A DNA stretch of 64,000 nt from SZUA-36 sp963759155 (GCA_963759155.1 CAVWXX010000001.1:327468-391467), one strand, 5' to 3'. Shown: positions 1 to 9,889, counted from the first letter of the stretch. Numbers and translations are program-made. The notes: generated from the letters alone by a model not told the origin.

Positions 1-1
1 C

Positions 2-754
2 GCGTGGATGGACAGGATTACCTGGCTGGATGAACCTCCCGAACAAGACTGGCAGGGTGTTTTTTTAGCCAATGAAGTGCTTGACGCCCTCACGGTAGAA
101 CGCTTTTGTGTGGGGACGGATGGTCCACAGCTAATGCAGGTTGCAGCGGGACCTGCTGGCTTTGAATGGCGCAAAGGATCCTGCCCGGAAAAACTGAGAA
201 TACAAATTCAGGCGCTCCTGGACGGGCTGGACCATGATCCTGCGCCAGGCTATTGCTCAGAAATCAATGCCAGTCTGCCGGATTGGTTACACGCGGTTAC
301 CACCGGCCTGCAAAAGGGCCTGGCCCTGTTTATTGATTATGGTTATACGCGTCGTGACTATTACCTGCCGCAGCGCAGCGACGGCACGCTGATCTGCCAT
401 TACCAGCACCGTGCACATAACGACCCTTTCAAATGGCCGGGCCTGACCGATATCAGTGCGTCAGTTGATTTTACCGCGCTGGCCGAATCTGCCGATCATT
501 GCGGGTTGGAGGTGAATGGTTATACCACCCAGGCGATGTTTCTTATGGCCAGCGGTCTCGATGACGTGCTTGCCGGATTAGAGTCCCTGCCTGATAAGGA
601 ACGTATTGCAATGAATAGCCAGGTCCTGCGTCTGACGCTACCGGGTGAAATGGGTGAGCGATTCCAGGTCATGGCCTTGAGTCGTGGTCTGGATGAGGAA
701 GTGAGCGAAGATCTGATTGGTTTTTCACTCACTGATCTCTGCCACCGCCTTTAG
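2..754 (+). CDS. MidA-type SAM-dependent methyltransferase, 5' truncated
   Basis: The reading frame is open from the first bases of the window, so this is the C-terminal part of a longer protein; the N-terminal SAM-binding region lies outside. What remains matches the DUF185/COG1565 family (MidA, NDUFAF7), whose members are protein-arginine methyltransferase-like enzymes needed for respiratory complex I assembly in eukaryotes; the bacterial target is less certain. Family features seen are VFLANEVLDAL near the start of the visible part, the LALFIDYGYTRRDYY segment, and CHYQHRAHNDPF, typical of the post-Rossmann region. The ATG at position 8 lies inside the conserved domain and is not the true start. 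It converges on cca with only a short gap. Family assignment is firm; substrate is unknown. Confidence 0.85.
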   Translation, partial: AWMDRITWLDEPPEQDWQGVFLANEVLDALTVERFCVGTDGPQLMQVAAGPAGFEWRKGSCPEKLRIQIQALLDGLDHDPAPGYCSEINASLPDWLHAVTTGLQKGLALFIDYGYTRRDYYLPQRSDGTLICHYQHRAHNDPFKWPGLTDISASVDFTALAESADHCGLEVNGYTTQAMFLMASGLDDVLAGLESLPDKERIAMNSQVLRLTLPGEMGERFQVMALSRGLDEEVSEDLIGFSLTDLCHRL

Positions 755-770
755 GCAAGCAGCAGATCAC

Positions 771-2009
771 TTACCCACCCGGCGAATTCAGGTTTGCAAT
801 CGCTTCAACGCGGGCCTGACGCAGACGCTCGCCGACCTCGGGACCACTGACACCTTTGAGGTCCAGGTCTCTTGCACGGATGTCCGAAGCTGTTTGAAAA
901 ACCCGCTTCAGATGTTCACCTTGCGGATAGGGACGATCCTGTAAACCCTTGCGGCCACGGTAATCCGCCTCGCAGGCTGCCACAAAGTCCGGTAATAGCG
1001 CCGGTTGACGGAAGGCATCCAGTTTCTCCAGCAGACGCAGGGCAGTCAAAGGCCGTACTTCGAGCATACGGTGACACCTGAGGTGCAACAAACAGACTTT
1101 GCGCGCCAGGTCATGAACAGCATTTGGTACTTTAAATCGATGGCATACCGCATCGACAAGGGGTACACCAGCCACTTCGTGGCCCCGGTGCGATGGCAAC
1201 TCCTCTGTGGGCGTAATCCCTTTACCCAGGTCATGTAACAAAACCGCGAATACGATGTCAGCCTCTCCCTTACCCAGGTCGGCGGCAACATCCAGGGCCA
1301 TCAGCAAATGTGTGCCCGTATCGATTTCAGGATGATATTTTGCTGGCTGAGGAATACCAAACAGCCGGTTGACCTCGGGCAACAGCTCTTCCAGTGCACC
1401 GCAATCACGCAGCACCTCGACAAATGCCGATGGTGTATTGGTTTTCATCGCAAGTTCAATTTCCCGCCAGATACGCTCCGCGGCAAGGTGCTGAAGTTCA
1501 CCCGACGCGGTGATATCGCGCATCAGCGTCAATGTTGATTCGTGCACGCGAAACCCTAACGAGGCGAAGCGCGCTGCAAAACGCGCAACACGCAGCACCC
1601 GCAATGGATCTTCCACGAAAGCATCGGAAACATGCCGCAAAACCCTTTGCTCAATATCTCGCTGGCCACCATAGGGATCAATCAGGTGGCCATCTTCATC
1701 GCGGGCGATCGCATTGATGGTCAGGTCGCGACGCTGAAGGTCTTCCTCCAGCGTGACACCAGGATGAAAATCCACTCTGAAGCCATGATAACCATGACCC
1801 TGCTTTTTCTCGGTGCGGGCCAGCGCATATTCCTCGCTATCATCCGGGTGCAGAAAAACCGGAAAGGAAGCGCCAACCTGCCTGAAGCCCTCATCCAGCA
1901 TCTCGCGTGGTGTTCTGCCAACCACCACCCAATCCCGTTCCGATGTCTGAAGCCCCAGCAGCGCATCCCGGACCGCACCACCAACCAGGTAGCATTTGCC
2001 GGTTTTCAA
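771..2009 (-). CDS. cca: Multifunctional CCA-adding tRNA nucleotidyltransferase
   Basis: Adds and repairs the 3'-terminal CCA of tRNAs using CTP and ATP without a nucleic acid template. The 412-residue length equals that of the E. coli enzyme. Visible motifs are LVGGAVRDALLG (residues 8-19), the metal-binding acidic pair in SERDWVVVG (about 23-31), RRDLTINA (93-100), EDPLRVLR (133-140) and a C-terminal HD phosphohydrolase domain with HD at 259-260 (LLHDLGKG). The HD domain marks the multifunctional gammaproteobacterial form with phosphatase/phosphodiesterase activity. The start is TTG, overlapping the stop of the upstream gene by four bases (TTGA), so translation is probably coupled. It is the third gene of an slt / NDUFA9-like / cca operon. 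Confidence 0.95.
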   Translation of the reverse strand: MKTGKCYLVGGAVRDALLGLQTSERDWVVVGRTPREMLDEGFRQVGASFPVFLHPDDSEEYALARTEKKQGHGYHGFRVDFHPGVTLEEDLQRRDLTINAIARDEDGHLIDPYGGQRDIEQRVLRHVSDAFVEDPLRVLRVARFAARFASLGFRVHESTLTLMRDITASGELQHLAAERIWREIELAMKTNTPSAFVEVLRDCGALEELLPEVNRLFGIPQPAKYHPEIDTGTHLLMALDVAADLGKGEADIVFAVLLHDLGKGITPTEELPSHRGHEVAGVPLVDAVCHRFKVPNAVHDLARKVCLLHLRCHRMLEVRPLTALRLLEKLDAFRQPALLPDFVAACEADYRGRKGLQDRPYPQGEHLKRVFQTASDIRARDLDLKGVSGPEVGERLRQARVEAIANLNSPGG

Positions 2010-2935
2010 CGGCGCGGCTGACGTCGAAGCGCTTGCAGGCGGCGTTGCCGGGACGAACCGGCCAGGTAGTCCGGCACTACCAGTTCAATGGACTTCGGGT
2101 GTATATGGAAATAGTCAAAATCATTTTTACTACTGGTATTGTCAGTCTGTAATGACTGGTAGTTGTCCCAGGAAAAAGGCGCGCCGGGAACAAGGTTCAT
2201 CACCATGGCCATCATGGCTGATAGTGGACCGGGCAAGCCGATAATCAGCCTGCGCTGCCCCTGTGTTTTTGCTGTCCAGGCGACCAGTTCTTTCAATGTG
2301 AAACTTTGCGGCCCGACCAACTCATAGCTTTTTCCCCAGGTCATCGGGTCTTCCAGTGAAGCTACCATCACGGCTGCCACGTCTTTTGCGTAGACGGGTT
2401 GCAGACGCGCCTTGGGGCAGGCCAAGGGCAACGCAGGTGTCATTTTCAACATGCCTGCAAATTGATTGAAAAAGTTGTCACCGCGGCCAAAAATAACCGA
2501 GGGTTGAAAAATAGTGGTATTCAAATCTTCAGCCGACCGCAAAAGCGTCTCGGCCTGGCCCTTGCTTTTCAGATAATGACTACTGCCCTTGCCTGCATTC
2601 AGCGCACTGAGGTGAAGCACTCTGTTAACACCCGACTTTTGGCAGGCTGCAATAATACTTTCAACCACGCTGACATGAACCTTTTGAAAGTCATCACTGC
2701 TTCCATTCAGGATGCCGGCCATACTGACCACTGCATCCGCACCGGCAAACTGTTCAGCCAGCCCATCGGGATCGTAAACATCAGCCTCGACCAGCTGAAC
2801 CCCGGGCAACATACCCACACAACTGCGGCGATCAGCTGACCGGGTGAGCACGACACATTGGTGCTGATCGGCTGTGAGCGCGCGGAGAAGAAACCCACCG
2901 AAAAAACCACTCGCACCTATCAATACAATTCGCAT
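2006..2935 (-). CDS. NAD(P)-binding SDR-like protein, complex I NDUFA9 type
   Basis: A 309-residue extended/atypical short-chain dehydrogenase-like protein. The N-terminus has the dinucleotide-binding glycine pattern GASGFFGG (residues 8-15), followed by an alternating beta/alpha pattern, VVSMAGILN, and LSALNAGKGSSHYLKSKGQAE, where the YxxxK pair of the active site appears as YLKSK. This fits the NDUFA9/NmrA-like group often annotated as complex I NDUFA9-family protein. It may be a redox-sensing or NADPH-binding protein rather than a true complex I subunit, since no nuo genes are nearby. It lies nine bases after slt and overlaps cca by four bases, consistent with one transcript. Family is well supported; substrate is unknown. 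Confidence 0.82.
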   Translation of the reverse strand: MRIVLIGASGFFGGFLLRALTADQHQCVVLTRSADRRSCVGMLPGVQLVEADVYDPDGLAEQFAGADAVVSMAGILNGSSDDFQKVHVSVVESIIAACQKSGVNRVLHLSALNAGKGSSHYLKSKGQAETLLRSAEDLNTTIFQPSVIFGRGDNFFNQFAGMLKMTPALPLACPKARLQPVYAKDVAAVMVASLEDPMTWGKSYELVGPQSFTLKELVAWTAKTQGQRRLIIGLPGPLSAMMAMVMNLVPGAPFSWDNYQSLQTDNTSSKNDFDYFHIHPKSIELVVPDYLAGSSRQRRLQALRRQPRR

Positions 2936-2944
2936 GTCATTTCC

Positions 2945-4978
2945 TTATTGCCGTGTTATCAATTTTGGGACCCTGCACACCACCTCGGTGTCGCCATCGA
3001 CGCCTATTTTACCGGATTCAATGTGAGGCATCCTGCCTGATATTCGTTTTACCGGCCCACCCAGCCGCCAGTCATAAATGGTCGTGAAGGCAAGCACCCT
3101 CGGAATGTAGTCACGTGTTTCAAAGTATGGCAGGGTTTCTACCCAGATCGCAGCCTCACCCTGCGAGCGCGTATCCAGCCAGCGCTGGACAGCATTGGGC
3201 CCGGCGTTATAAGCGCCCGACACCAGCACCGGGTTTTGATTGAAGTCCTCCAGCAGGTCCTGCATGTATGCCGTACCGATGGGCAGGTTTCCTGCAGCTG
3301 TTTTTAACTGGGCATTGCCTTTCCAGGGTAGCCCATGCTTTTTTGCCACCTGCTTACCGGTGGCCGGCGTAACCTGCATCAGCCCCAGGGCATTGGCGGA
3401 AGAGCGCGCTGTCTCAACCATCGCGCTCTCGGAACGGATAGTGCCATATACCCAGGCAGGGTCGAGCTGGTTGGCTGTAGCCGCTTTGGTTATGTCTGCT
3501 TCCCACAATAAGGGAAAACGCCACTCGTAGAGGTCTAAATCACCGCTATTTCCCAGCGCAAAAATTGCCCGGTCATACCAGTTCTCCCTGACTGCCAGCG
3601 CTGCAGCCGTCTTTAACTCAGAAACCGGAAGGCGCCTGGTCGCCAGTGACCATTCGGCCTGCGCCCAGCTATCCAGCCCGGCGCGCCTGAGTTCAAGTGC
3701 CCGCTTAAAATCATCCGCCCCGGCCATGTTCGTCACAGCGTCGGCATCTACACCGGGTTGACCAGGGCAAATGCTGTAACTCAGACCGAGCTCGTCGGCT
3801 GCCAGGAAGCCATAATAATTGGCGCGGGCTGATAGCTCCTGTAACAGTATTGACGGCGGTTTGACCTGTCCCGAACGCAAGCTGGCCTGTGCCAGCCAAT
3901 ACTGCCAACGATCATCGTTGCGCGTATCATCCGGCATTTGCTCAATCACGCTGACAACTGCCGGCCAGTCCTGTTGATTCAGCAGGAACCGCGCCCACCA
4001 TTCAAGCAGCTGTGAGTCACGAAACAAAACGGGTACACGGGTCATTTGGGCAACCGTTTCGTCTTCCATTCCCACCGCAGAGTACAGGGCGATGTCACGC
4101 AGTAGCGTTGTCCTTTGCACCTCATCCCAATCAAAATGCTTATCCAGAATGTCAAATTTCTTCGCAGCCAGACCGGCATCCTTTCGTGCCAGCCATAGCA
4201 GAGAGGTCGCGGTAAGCATGCGGGTAATTTTGTTATCCGGCCAATTTCGTGCCCGCTCCAGCCGGGAATAGCCCGCGCGATTCAATCCACGCCAGTCTTC
4301 CAGCCAGCGGCGTTGATCCTTTGCCACGAAACGCGCCAGGTACAGGGCCAGGCTGCTGTTGTTCGCCTTGATAGCAAGGCCAATCCGCTCCCAGGCGAGG
4401 CTTTGTGTGATGCCGTCATTTTTCTTCAGCCAGGCAAATACCGGGTCGCATTCATCCGGTTGGGATTTACCGACAGCCCACAGCTTTTGTGCCTCGCTCA
4501 ACACGCCTTCGGTTTGCTTCAAAATAATCCGGCCCCGGACCCGCTGGCATCTGAGCACGGTATCGCTTACCCCATCGGAATTTTCCACCAGGTCTGCCCA
4601 GCGTTTCTTTTTTGCCAGCGACCTCAACCACGCGGCACGTAAGCCCCCTGTAAATGCCCACTCCTCATGGCTATTTAAAAAGTCCTGCATTTCCTCCACA
4701 GGTATATCGCTGCGGCGTTTACGGTAGTCTTCATATTGAAGGTAGGGGAACAGAACGTAGCCCTGCAATTGGTCTTTAATCTGGCTAAAAGTGGCATGGT
4801 CACCTCTTTTTGCAGATTCCCAGGCAATGATAAATTGCTCACGCTCAGCGTCAGCTGTATTGCTCAATGCAGAGGCTGGAAAGGCAGACAGGACGACCAG
4901 AAAAGACAACAGACACACAAGCTGCCGCAACACGCGGGCATGGGTTATGCTTGTTTTTATATTGTAATTTATAGTCAA
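2945..4978 (-). CDS. slt: Soluble lytic murein transglycosylase
   Basis: Periplasmic enzyme that cleaves the MurNAc-GlcNAc bond of peptidoglycan with formation of 1,6-anhydro-MurNAc. The 677-residue protein has an N-terminal signal (hydrophobic QLVCLLSFLVVLSAFPASA), a long alpha-superhelical region typical of the Slt70 ring, and a C-terminal goose-lysozyme-like catalytic domain. The catalytic glutamate is in GTIRSESAMVETARSSANA, followed by ALGLMQVTPATG and GAYNAGPNAVQRW. The start used is TTG at 4978; there is no clear ribosome site before it and no alternative ATG before the signal peptide, so the exact start is uncertain by a few codons. It heads an operon with the NDUFA9-like gene and cca. 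Confidence 0.93.
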   Translation of the reverse strand: MTINYNIKTSITHARVLRQLVCLLSFLVVLSAFPASALSNTADAEREQFIIAWESAKRGDHATFSQIKDQLQGYVLFPYLQYEDYRKRRSDIPVEEMQDFLNSHEEWAFTGGLRAAWLRSLAKKKRWADLVENSDGVSDTVLRCQRVRGRIILKQTEGVLSEAQKLWAVGKSQPDECDPVFAWLKKNDGITQSLAWERIGLAIKANNSSLALYLARFVAKDQRRWLEDWRGLNRAGYSRLERARNWPDNKITRMLTATSLLWLARKDAGLAAKKFDILDKHFDWDEVQRTTLLRDIALYSAVGMEDETVAQMTRVPVLFRDSQLLEWWARFLLNQQDWPAVVSVIEQMPDDTRNDDRWQYWLAQASLRSGQVKPPSILLQELSARANYYGFLAADELGLSYSICPGQPGVDADAVTNMAGADDFKRALELRRAGLDSWAQAEWSLATRRLPVSELKTAAALAVRENWYDRAIFALGNSGDLDLYEWRFPLLWEADITKAATANQLDPAWVYGTIRSESAMVETARSSANALGLMQVTPATGKQVAKKHGLPWKGNAQLKTAAGNLPIGTAYMQDLLEDFNQNPVLVSGAYNAGPNAVQRWLDTRSQGEAAIWVETLPYFETRDYIPRVLAFTTIYDWRLGGPVKRISGRMPHIESGKIGVDGDTEVVCRVPKLITRQ

Positions 4979-5088
4979 TTTTTTTTATTCGATTCACAAA
5001 CAATGGGAAAGTAGGAACCAATCTATGCAAAGGCAGCCTGCACGGCAAGTCAAATTGAAGTTTTTTTTAGACGAATACCAAAACTCGC

Positions 5089-5868
5089 ATGATTTGGCTT
5101 GAGTACGCACTGACAGGGCTTTTTGCCGGTTTCCTGGCGGGCTATCTTGGTATTGGTGGCGGCCTGGTGCTGGTTCCAGCCTTGAGCTGGATATTCAGCC
5201 GTGATCCGGCCACGTCCCATATGGCCGTACAAATGGCCGTTGCAACCTCCCTGGCCACCATGCTCTTCACATCAATGAGTTCCTTGCTCGCTCATCACAA
5301 ACGCGGTGCGATTCTGTGGTCACTTGTGCGGCAGATGATCCCGGGCTTGCTTGCCGGTGCGTTGCTTGGAAGCATCATTGCCGATCGTATCGGAAATGAT
5401 GCGCTGGCCAATATTTTTGGCATTTTCGCACTCATTGTCGGTCTGCAGATGTTACGTGGAACGAGACCGGGTGGAAACAGCTCACTTCCGGGCTACTTTG
5501 CCATCACCGGCACGGGCGTGGGTATCGGCTCAATCTCCAGTCTGCTGGGTATCGGCGGGGGAAGCATGACCGTGCCCTGGCTGCTGTGGCATGGCCAGCG
5601 TGTCCAGAATGCCGTTGCTACCGCCGCGGCTTGCGGTTACCCGATTGCGGTCGCCGGCACACTGGGGTTTGTGGTTTTGGGGCTTGGTGCATCATCTGCA
5701 CCATCCCTGGGTTATGTCCATCTACCGGCCCTGGCGGGTGTCGCCGTTTTCAGTGTTTTGGGTGCACCCCTGGGCGTGGCAGCGGTTCACCGCAGTTCCC
5801 CTTTACTGGCGAAACGTTTTTTTGCGGTATTCCTTTTGGTGGTCGCGGTGAAGATGTTTTTGCGCTGA
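5089..5868 (+). CDS. TauE/SafE-family membrane exporter
   Basis: A 259-residue integral membrane protein of the TauE/SafE (DUF81) family, thought to move sulfite, sulfonates or other organic anions. The duplicated family signature is visible twice: GYLGIGGGLVLVPAL near residues 19-33 and SLLGIGGGSMTVPWLL near the middle. Several hydrophobic stretches indicate about seven to eight membrane helices. It stands alone, divergent from slt and convergent with ntrY, so the context does not identify the substrate. Family assignment is firm and transport substrate is open. Confidence 0.9.
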   Translation: MIWLEYALTGLFAGFLAGYLGIGGGLVLVPALSWIFSRDPATSHMAVQMAVATSLATMLFTSMSSLLAHHKRGAILWSLVRQMIPGLLAGALLGSIIADRIGNDALANIFGIFALIVGLQMLRGTRPGGNSSLPGYFAITGTGVGIGSISSLLGIGGGSMTVPWLLWHGQRVQNAVATAAACGYPIAVAGTLGFVVLGLGASSAPSLGYVHLPALAGVAVFSVLGAPLGVAAVHRSSPLLAKRFFAVFLLVVAVKMFLR

Positions 5869-5884
5869 AACCCCGGGGTCTTTC

Positions 5885-8071
5885 TCAAGCCCGGTCAACC
5901 GGCAAAATAATCGTGGTACAGGCACCACCCATGGTGGGGTTATGGATCGTGATACGACCATCATGCTCGCTGACAATTTTACGGCAAATAGCCAAACCAA
6001 GACCGCTGCCGCTGGCCTTGAAAGTCACGTATGGCTCAAATGGTTTTTCCAACACCATGGCAGGATAACCAGGGCCCCGGTCGCTGACTTCCAGTTCCAG
6101 CCATTTTTTACCAGCCTGCGTAATCAGGCGGGTGCGTATGTTCACCTCGGCATGCTGTTCCTTTGCCACGGCCTCGCTGGAATTAACAATCAGGTTGTGC
6201 AACAACTGCCGAATCTGTCCACCGTCTGCCGACAAACCCGCGGGACCGGCGATCAGTTTCAGGTTGAACTGCACGCGCTGGTCTTCATGCTGATAAAGCG
6301 CAACGACCTCCTTGATCAATTGATCCAGCACGATGGGGGCTCGCACAAGCTGCGGACCCTGGGCGTAGTCACCAAACGCATCAACCAATTCACGCAATGC
6401 CTCAACCTGTGACACGATGGTACCGGTCGCGCTGTCGAGCATTTTGCCGTCTTTTTCATCCAGCTTGGTCATGAGTTTCATACGCAAACGCTCTGCCGAC
6501 AGCCGAATCGGTGTCAACGGGTTTTTAACCTCGTGCGCCAACCGGCGTGCAACCTCAGCCCAGGCCGCTTCGCGCTGGGCCTGGTTGAGTATGGTGACAT
6601 CATCAAACACAACGACCGCACCACCGGCGTGACTGATCTCTTTGCCCAGGCGGGAGCCTCGCACCAGCAACACCAGTGTTTGGCCGTGCACCTGCAAACG
6701 GATTTCCCGTTTCCAGTCACCGGTACCCCGCTTCAATTGACGCCAGATTAACGCAAACAACGGGGCTAAAAGTGGTGCTTTCTCAGAGCGCTCTAACAAT
6801 TTCTGACCCGTAAAAAACCCGTTGGGCACACCCAGTATATGTGTGGCTGCAGCGTTGGCTGTCACCACATTCTGATCGTCGTCGATGGTCAAAACACCCG
6901 AGGTCAAACTGCCCAGCACCCGCTCAAGATATTCGCTTTGTGACTGTAGTTGTGACCTGCTCTGTTCGGCCTCCTGGCTTGCACTGGTGAGCGCTTCGGT
7001 CATTTCATTGAACGACTGCACCAAAAAGCCCAGTTCATCACGGGTCTCGACATGGACTTCATGGGTCAGATCACCGGAGGCAATTTCACGGGTTGCCTGG
7101 GCCAGTTTCGAAATGGGTGTGACCAGTTTACGGGCAACGTTCAAAGCTGCGAGTATGGCCAGCAATACCGTTAACAACAAAACCAGCGACAGAATCAGGA
7201 TAAAGCTTTGCTTGAGTGGTTCACGGAGAAAACTCAGGTTCTGATAACGGTGGTACTCCTTTTCAATTTGATTGGCCAACTGGGTGATCGATTCCGGCAG
7301 TGGGTAAATTGCCTGTAGCAGGTACCCTTGCCGGCCTGGAGCCCCATATGGCAAGCGCTGTATGACGCGAATACGCAAAATACCATCGTCAACCGGCTCT
7401 GCCGCCGCATACTCTCCCCTGTCCAGGGCTTGTAATAAAGCATAATCGCCCGGTCGCTCAGTCAGGTCAGCAAGTATGTTGATGTTTGCACTGGCAACCA
7501 TCCTGCCATCGCTTTCCATGACTGACAGCTCAAGCGGACCCCGGGCACTGACATTGGCCAATAATGTGCGGCGTACTGCATCGACATCTTCACCCGGGTT
7601 ATCGATCTCCCGAATCAGGCGACGTACCTGGTTACGTACCTCCAGCGTCCGGTTTTCTAAAAACTGCTGACCCAATTCCAGTGAATCAGCCAGCGCGGCT
7701 TCAACGCCGACGTCAAACCAGCTGTCGACGGTACGGGTCAGGAAATAGGCGGAGAAAAAGTAGACAATTAGTGCTGGCGGCAGTGACAAGACCAGGAAAT
7801 ACCTTACCCAACGTGCGGACAGCATGGCCCCGGGCGCATGCTCCCTGACTTTTTTGGTCAACGATATGACACGGTGAATAATAGCGGCTGTTACGACCAG
7901 CAACGCGAAAACGGTCAGTACCAATACCCATACATAGGGCTGGCTCAAACCACTGGCATCCTGCTGAACATTACTGACCAGCACCAGTGAAACAAGCAAC
8001 ACCACCAGCGCCACCGTCACCGGTAAAACCCTCAGCACCAGTCGTCTTACACGTTTACGCTGAAAGGCCAT
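5885..8071 (-). CDS. ntrY: Membrane sensor histidine kinase NtrY
   Basis: Nitrogen-regulation-type sensor kinase of about 728 residues. In order: two or three N-terminal membrane helices, a periplasmic loop, another helix, a HAMP domain (NVARKLVTPISKLAQATREI), a PAS domain, a HisKA domain with the phospho-accepting histidine in RRLAHEVKNPLTPIRLSAER, and a HATPase domain (LHNLIVNSSEAV, DRGPGYP, GSGLGLAIC). The ATG at 8071 is preferred over the in-frame GTG at 8080 because GGAG lies eight bases before it. It overlaps the DUF4390 gene by 25 bases. In related genomes ntrX, trkA and trkH usually follow directly; here ntrX-trkA-trkH is about 20 kb away and a convergent exporter gene follows instead. 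Confidence 0.92.
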   Translation of the reverse strand: MAFQRKRVRRLVLRVLPVTVALVVLLVSLVLVSNVQQDASGLSQPYVWVLVLTVFALLVVTAAIIHRVISLTKKVREHAPGAMLSARWVRYFLVLSLPPALIVYFFSAYFLTRTVDSWFDVGVEAALADSLELGQQFLENRTLEVRNQVRRLIREIDNPGEDVDAVRRTLLANVSARGPLELSVMESDGRMVASANINILADLTERPGDYALLQALDRGEYAAAEPVDDGILRIRVIQRLPYGAPGRQGYLLQAIYPLPESITQLANQIEKEYHRYQNLSFLREPLKQSFILILSLVLLLTVLLAILAALNVARKLVTPISKLAQATREIASGDLTHEVHVETRDELGFLVQSFNEMTEALTSASQEAEQSRSQLQSQSEYLERVLGSLTSGVLTIDDDQNVVTANAAATHILGVPNGFFTGQKLLERSEKAPLLAPLFALIWRQLKRGTGDWKREIRLQVHGQTLVLLVRGSRLGKEISHAGGAVVVFDDVTILNQAQREAAWAEVARRLAHEVKNPLTPIRLSAERLRMKLMTKLDEKDGKMLDSATGTIVSQVEALRELVDAFGDYAQGPQLVRAPIVLDQLIKEVVALYQHEDQRVQFNLKLIAGPAGLSADGGQIRQLLHNLIVNSSEAVAKEQHAEVNIRTRLITQAGKKWLELEVSDRGPGYPAMVLEKPFEPYVTFKASGSGLGLAICRKIVSEHDGRITIHNPTMGGACTTIILPVDRA

Positions 8072-8598
8072 GTTGACCACTCCGAGTCATGTCGCCACTG
8101 TGATGAAAACCAGGCAGGTAACTGCATGGGGGTTGGCAAACGTCTTTCGTCCAGGCTGATGCGGGTGCGTAATTCATAGCTACCTGAAGGTAGCGGGCCG
8201 GTTGGCATTTGCACGGTAAAATTATTCATGGCTGCAAGCATGTGGCGTAAACGCGAAAATGCTCTCGACTCCCCGGTTTCTGATTCCGACAACTGGAATC
8301 GCTCACTCAGCGGCAGGTAACGAAGCTGAAAATCCCTTGCCTCGTTATGCGTAACGATCAAATTATTGTCACTACGCAATTGTAATTCCAACCTGATCGT
8401 CAGCGTTACACCATGCTCCAAAGCCTCACGTGCCTGGGTGCTTAGCTCCAGGTCCTGTTGCAGGCGAACATCCAGCGCCTGGTAGACAGGTCTTACCGTC
8501 ACGTCGTTGATAATGAAGCCATAGTCAAGCGCACCGGTTTGGCCACAACCGGCGAGGGTGATCATCGCGAGGCTAAGCAGACTTGCGTAAAACCGCAT
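8047..8598 (-). CDS. DUF4390 lipoprotein-like protein
   Basis: A 183-residue protein whose N-terminus is a signal peptide ending in a lipobox-like ITLAGCGQT, so it is probably an outer- or inner-membrane lipoprotein facing the periplasm. The rest matches the DUF4390 pattern between rsmB and ntrY in many gammaproteobacteria (LDVRLQQDLELSTQAREALEHG; RFQLSESETGESRAF). The frame stays open further upstream, but that part is inside rsmB; the start was set at the ATG before the signal peptide. An ATG at 8610, four codons earlier and preceded by GGGGGAAG, is an equally good choice. It overlaps rsmB by 26 bases and ntrY by 25, so the three are translationally linked. Function is unknown; a link to NtrY signalling is inferred from context only. 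Confidence 0.82.
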   Translation of the reverse strand: MRFYASLLSLAMITLAGCGQTGALDYGFIINDVTVRPVYQALDVRLQQDLELSTQAREALEHGVTLTIRLELQLRSDNNLIVTHNEARDFQLRYLPLSERFQLSESETGESRAFSRLRHMLAAMNNFTVQMPTGPLPSGSYELRTRISLDERRLPTPMQLPAWFSSQWRHDSEWSTWPFSVNV

Positions 8599-9886
8599 AA
8601 TAAAACCCATCCATCTGGGCTTCCCCCGGCAGAACCTGGCACCCGAAGGGATCAGCCTGACCCCAGGCCACGGCAGGAACTTCCACCATCGCATCCGCAT
8701 GACGCCCCACAAAACCTTCGATTTGCTGACTGTTTTCACACTTGAACACAGAACAGGTGGCATAAACGAGGATACCGCCGGGTTCAAGCAAGGGCCATAA
8801 TGCGGCCAGCAGATCAGCTTGTGTCTTCACCACCGAATCCACCTGTTCACGGTTACGAAGCCATTTGATTTCCGGGTGCCTGCGGATAACACCGCTTGCG
8901 CTGCAAGGTGCATCGAGGAGAATTTTGTTGAATTTCTCTCCTTTCCACCAGCTTTCAACATCCATCGCATCAGCCACTAATGTTTCGGCCTTCAAACTCA
9001 GGCGGTCCAGATTTTGATTGATTTGTTCAACACGCTGCGCCTGTCTGTCCAGCACGGTCAATTGTATTGCCGGGCAGCTTTCCAGCAGGTGGGCTGTTTT
9101 ACCACCCGGTGCTGCACAGGCATCAAGAAACCGGTCACCGGGTTGTGGACTTAGCAAATCTCTTGCCAATTGTGCGGCAGGATCCTGAACGGACAACCAG
9201 CCTTTCTCAAAACCCGGAATTTTCACGACAGCCGCTGGCGGACTGATACTGATGGCGTCTCGCGCAAATGCATGCTCGCTGACGTTAAATCCCGCGTCTT
9301 TCAGATCCTTTAGAAGCGCGGCCTCATCTGCTTTTTGACGATTGATCCTCAACCATAAAGGTGCCTGTTGATTATTTGCGCTGATGATGTCCTGCCATTG
9401 ATCGGGCCAGTCCTGCTGTATCTGCTTTAACATCCAGGACGGATGTGCGAATTGTTTTCCAGCCGTTTCCATCCGCTGCAACAGGGTTTCCTGCTCACGC
9501 TGAAAGCGTCTAAGGACAGCATTGACCAGTCCAACCGCCCAGGGCTTGCCCAGCATACGCGCACATTCCGCGGTCTCATTGACCGCAGCATGACTGGCGG
9601 TATGATCATGCCAAAGCTGCTGCAAACCCAGCAATACCAAGCGTTGCACCTCGCACTCACGTTTCTTAAGTGGTTTATCCAGCAATTCAGCGGCCAACCA
9701 CTCAAGCGCGCTCAGCCAGCGTAATACCCCATAGGTCAAATTTCGTGCAAACGCATTATCACGGCTATCTTTAACACGCGAAAACGCTTCGCAATCACCC
9801 AGGTTCCTGTTCTTATCCAGCACCTCCGACAGTGCATGGATCGCGGCTATACGCGGATTTTGCAGGTTCTTTTTAAATTTGGACAA
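8573..9886 (-). CDS. rsmB: 16S rRNA (cytosine-967-C5)-methyltransferase
   Basis: Methylates C967 of 16S rRNA using SAM. The 437-residue protein has an N-terminal NusB-like RNA-binding domain (about 1-140), then a Rossmann methyltransferase domain. Motifs are DACAAPGGKT (255-264, SAM binding), DAPCSASG (325-332, with the release cysteine C328) and YATCS (375-379, with the catalytic cysteine C378). It starts three bases after the fmt stop codon, so def, fmt, rsmB, DUF4390 and ntrY read as one operon. Confidence 0.95.
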   Translation of the reverse strand: MSKFKKNLQNPRIAAIHALSEVLDKNRNLGDCEAFSRVKDSRDNAFARNLTYGVLRWLSALEWLAAELLDKPLKKRECEVQRLVLLGLQQLWHDHTASHAAVNETAECARMLGKPWAVGLVNAVLRRFQREQETLLQRMETAGKQFAHPSWMLKQIQQDWPDQWQDIISANNQQAPLWLRINRQKADEAALLKDLKDAGFNVSEHAFARDAISISPPAAVVKIPGFEKGWLSVQDPAAQLARDLLSPQPGDRFLDACAAPGGKTAHLLESCPAIQLTVLDRQAQRVEQINQNLDRLSLKAETLVADAMDVESWWKGEKFNKILLDAPCSASGVIRRHPEIKWLRNREQVDSVVKTQADLLAALWPLLEPGGILVYATCSVFKCENSQQIEGFVGRHADAMVEVPAVAWGQADPFGCQVLPGEAQMDGFYYAVLRKSA

Positions 9887-9889
9887 GTT

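Noticed and set aside
5865..5885. ACCCCGGGGT palindrome between tauE and ntrY as a terminator
   Set aside because: The symmetric sequence leaves no room for a loop with a stable stem, so it is not a credible intrinsic terminator.
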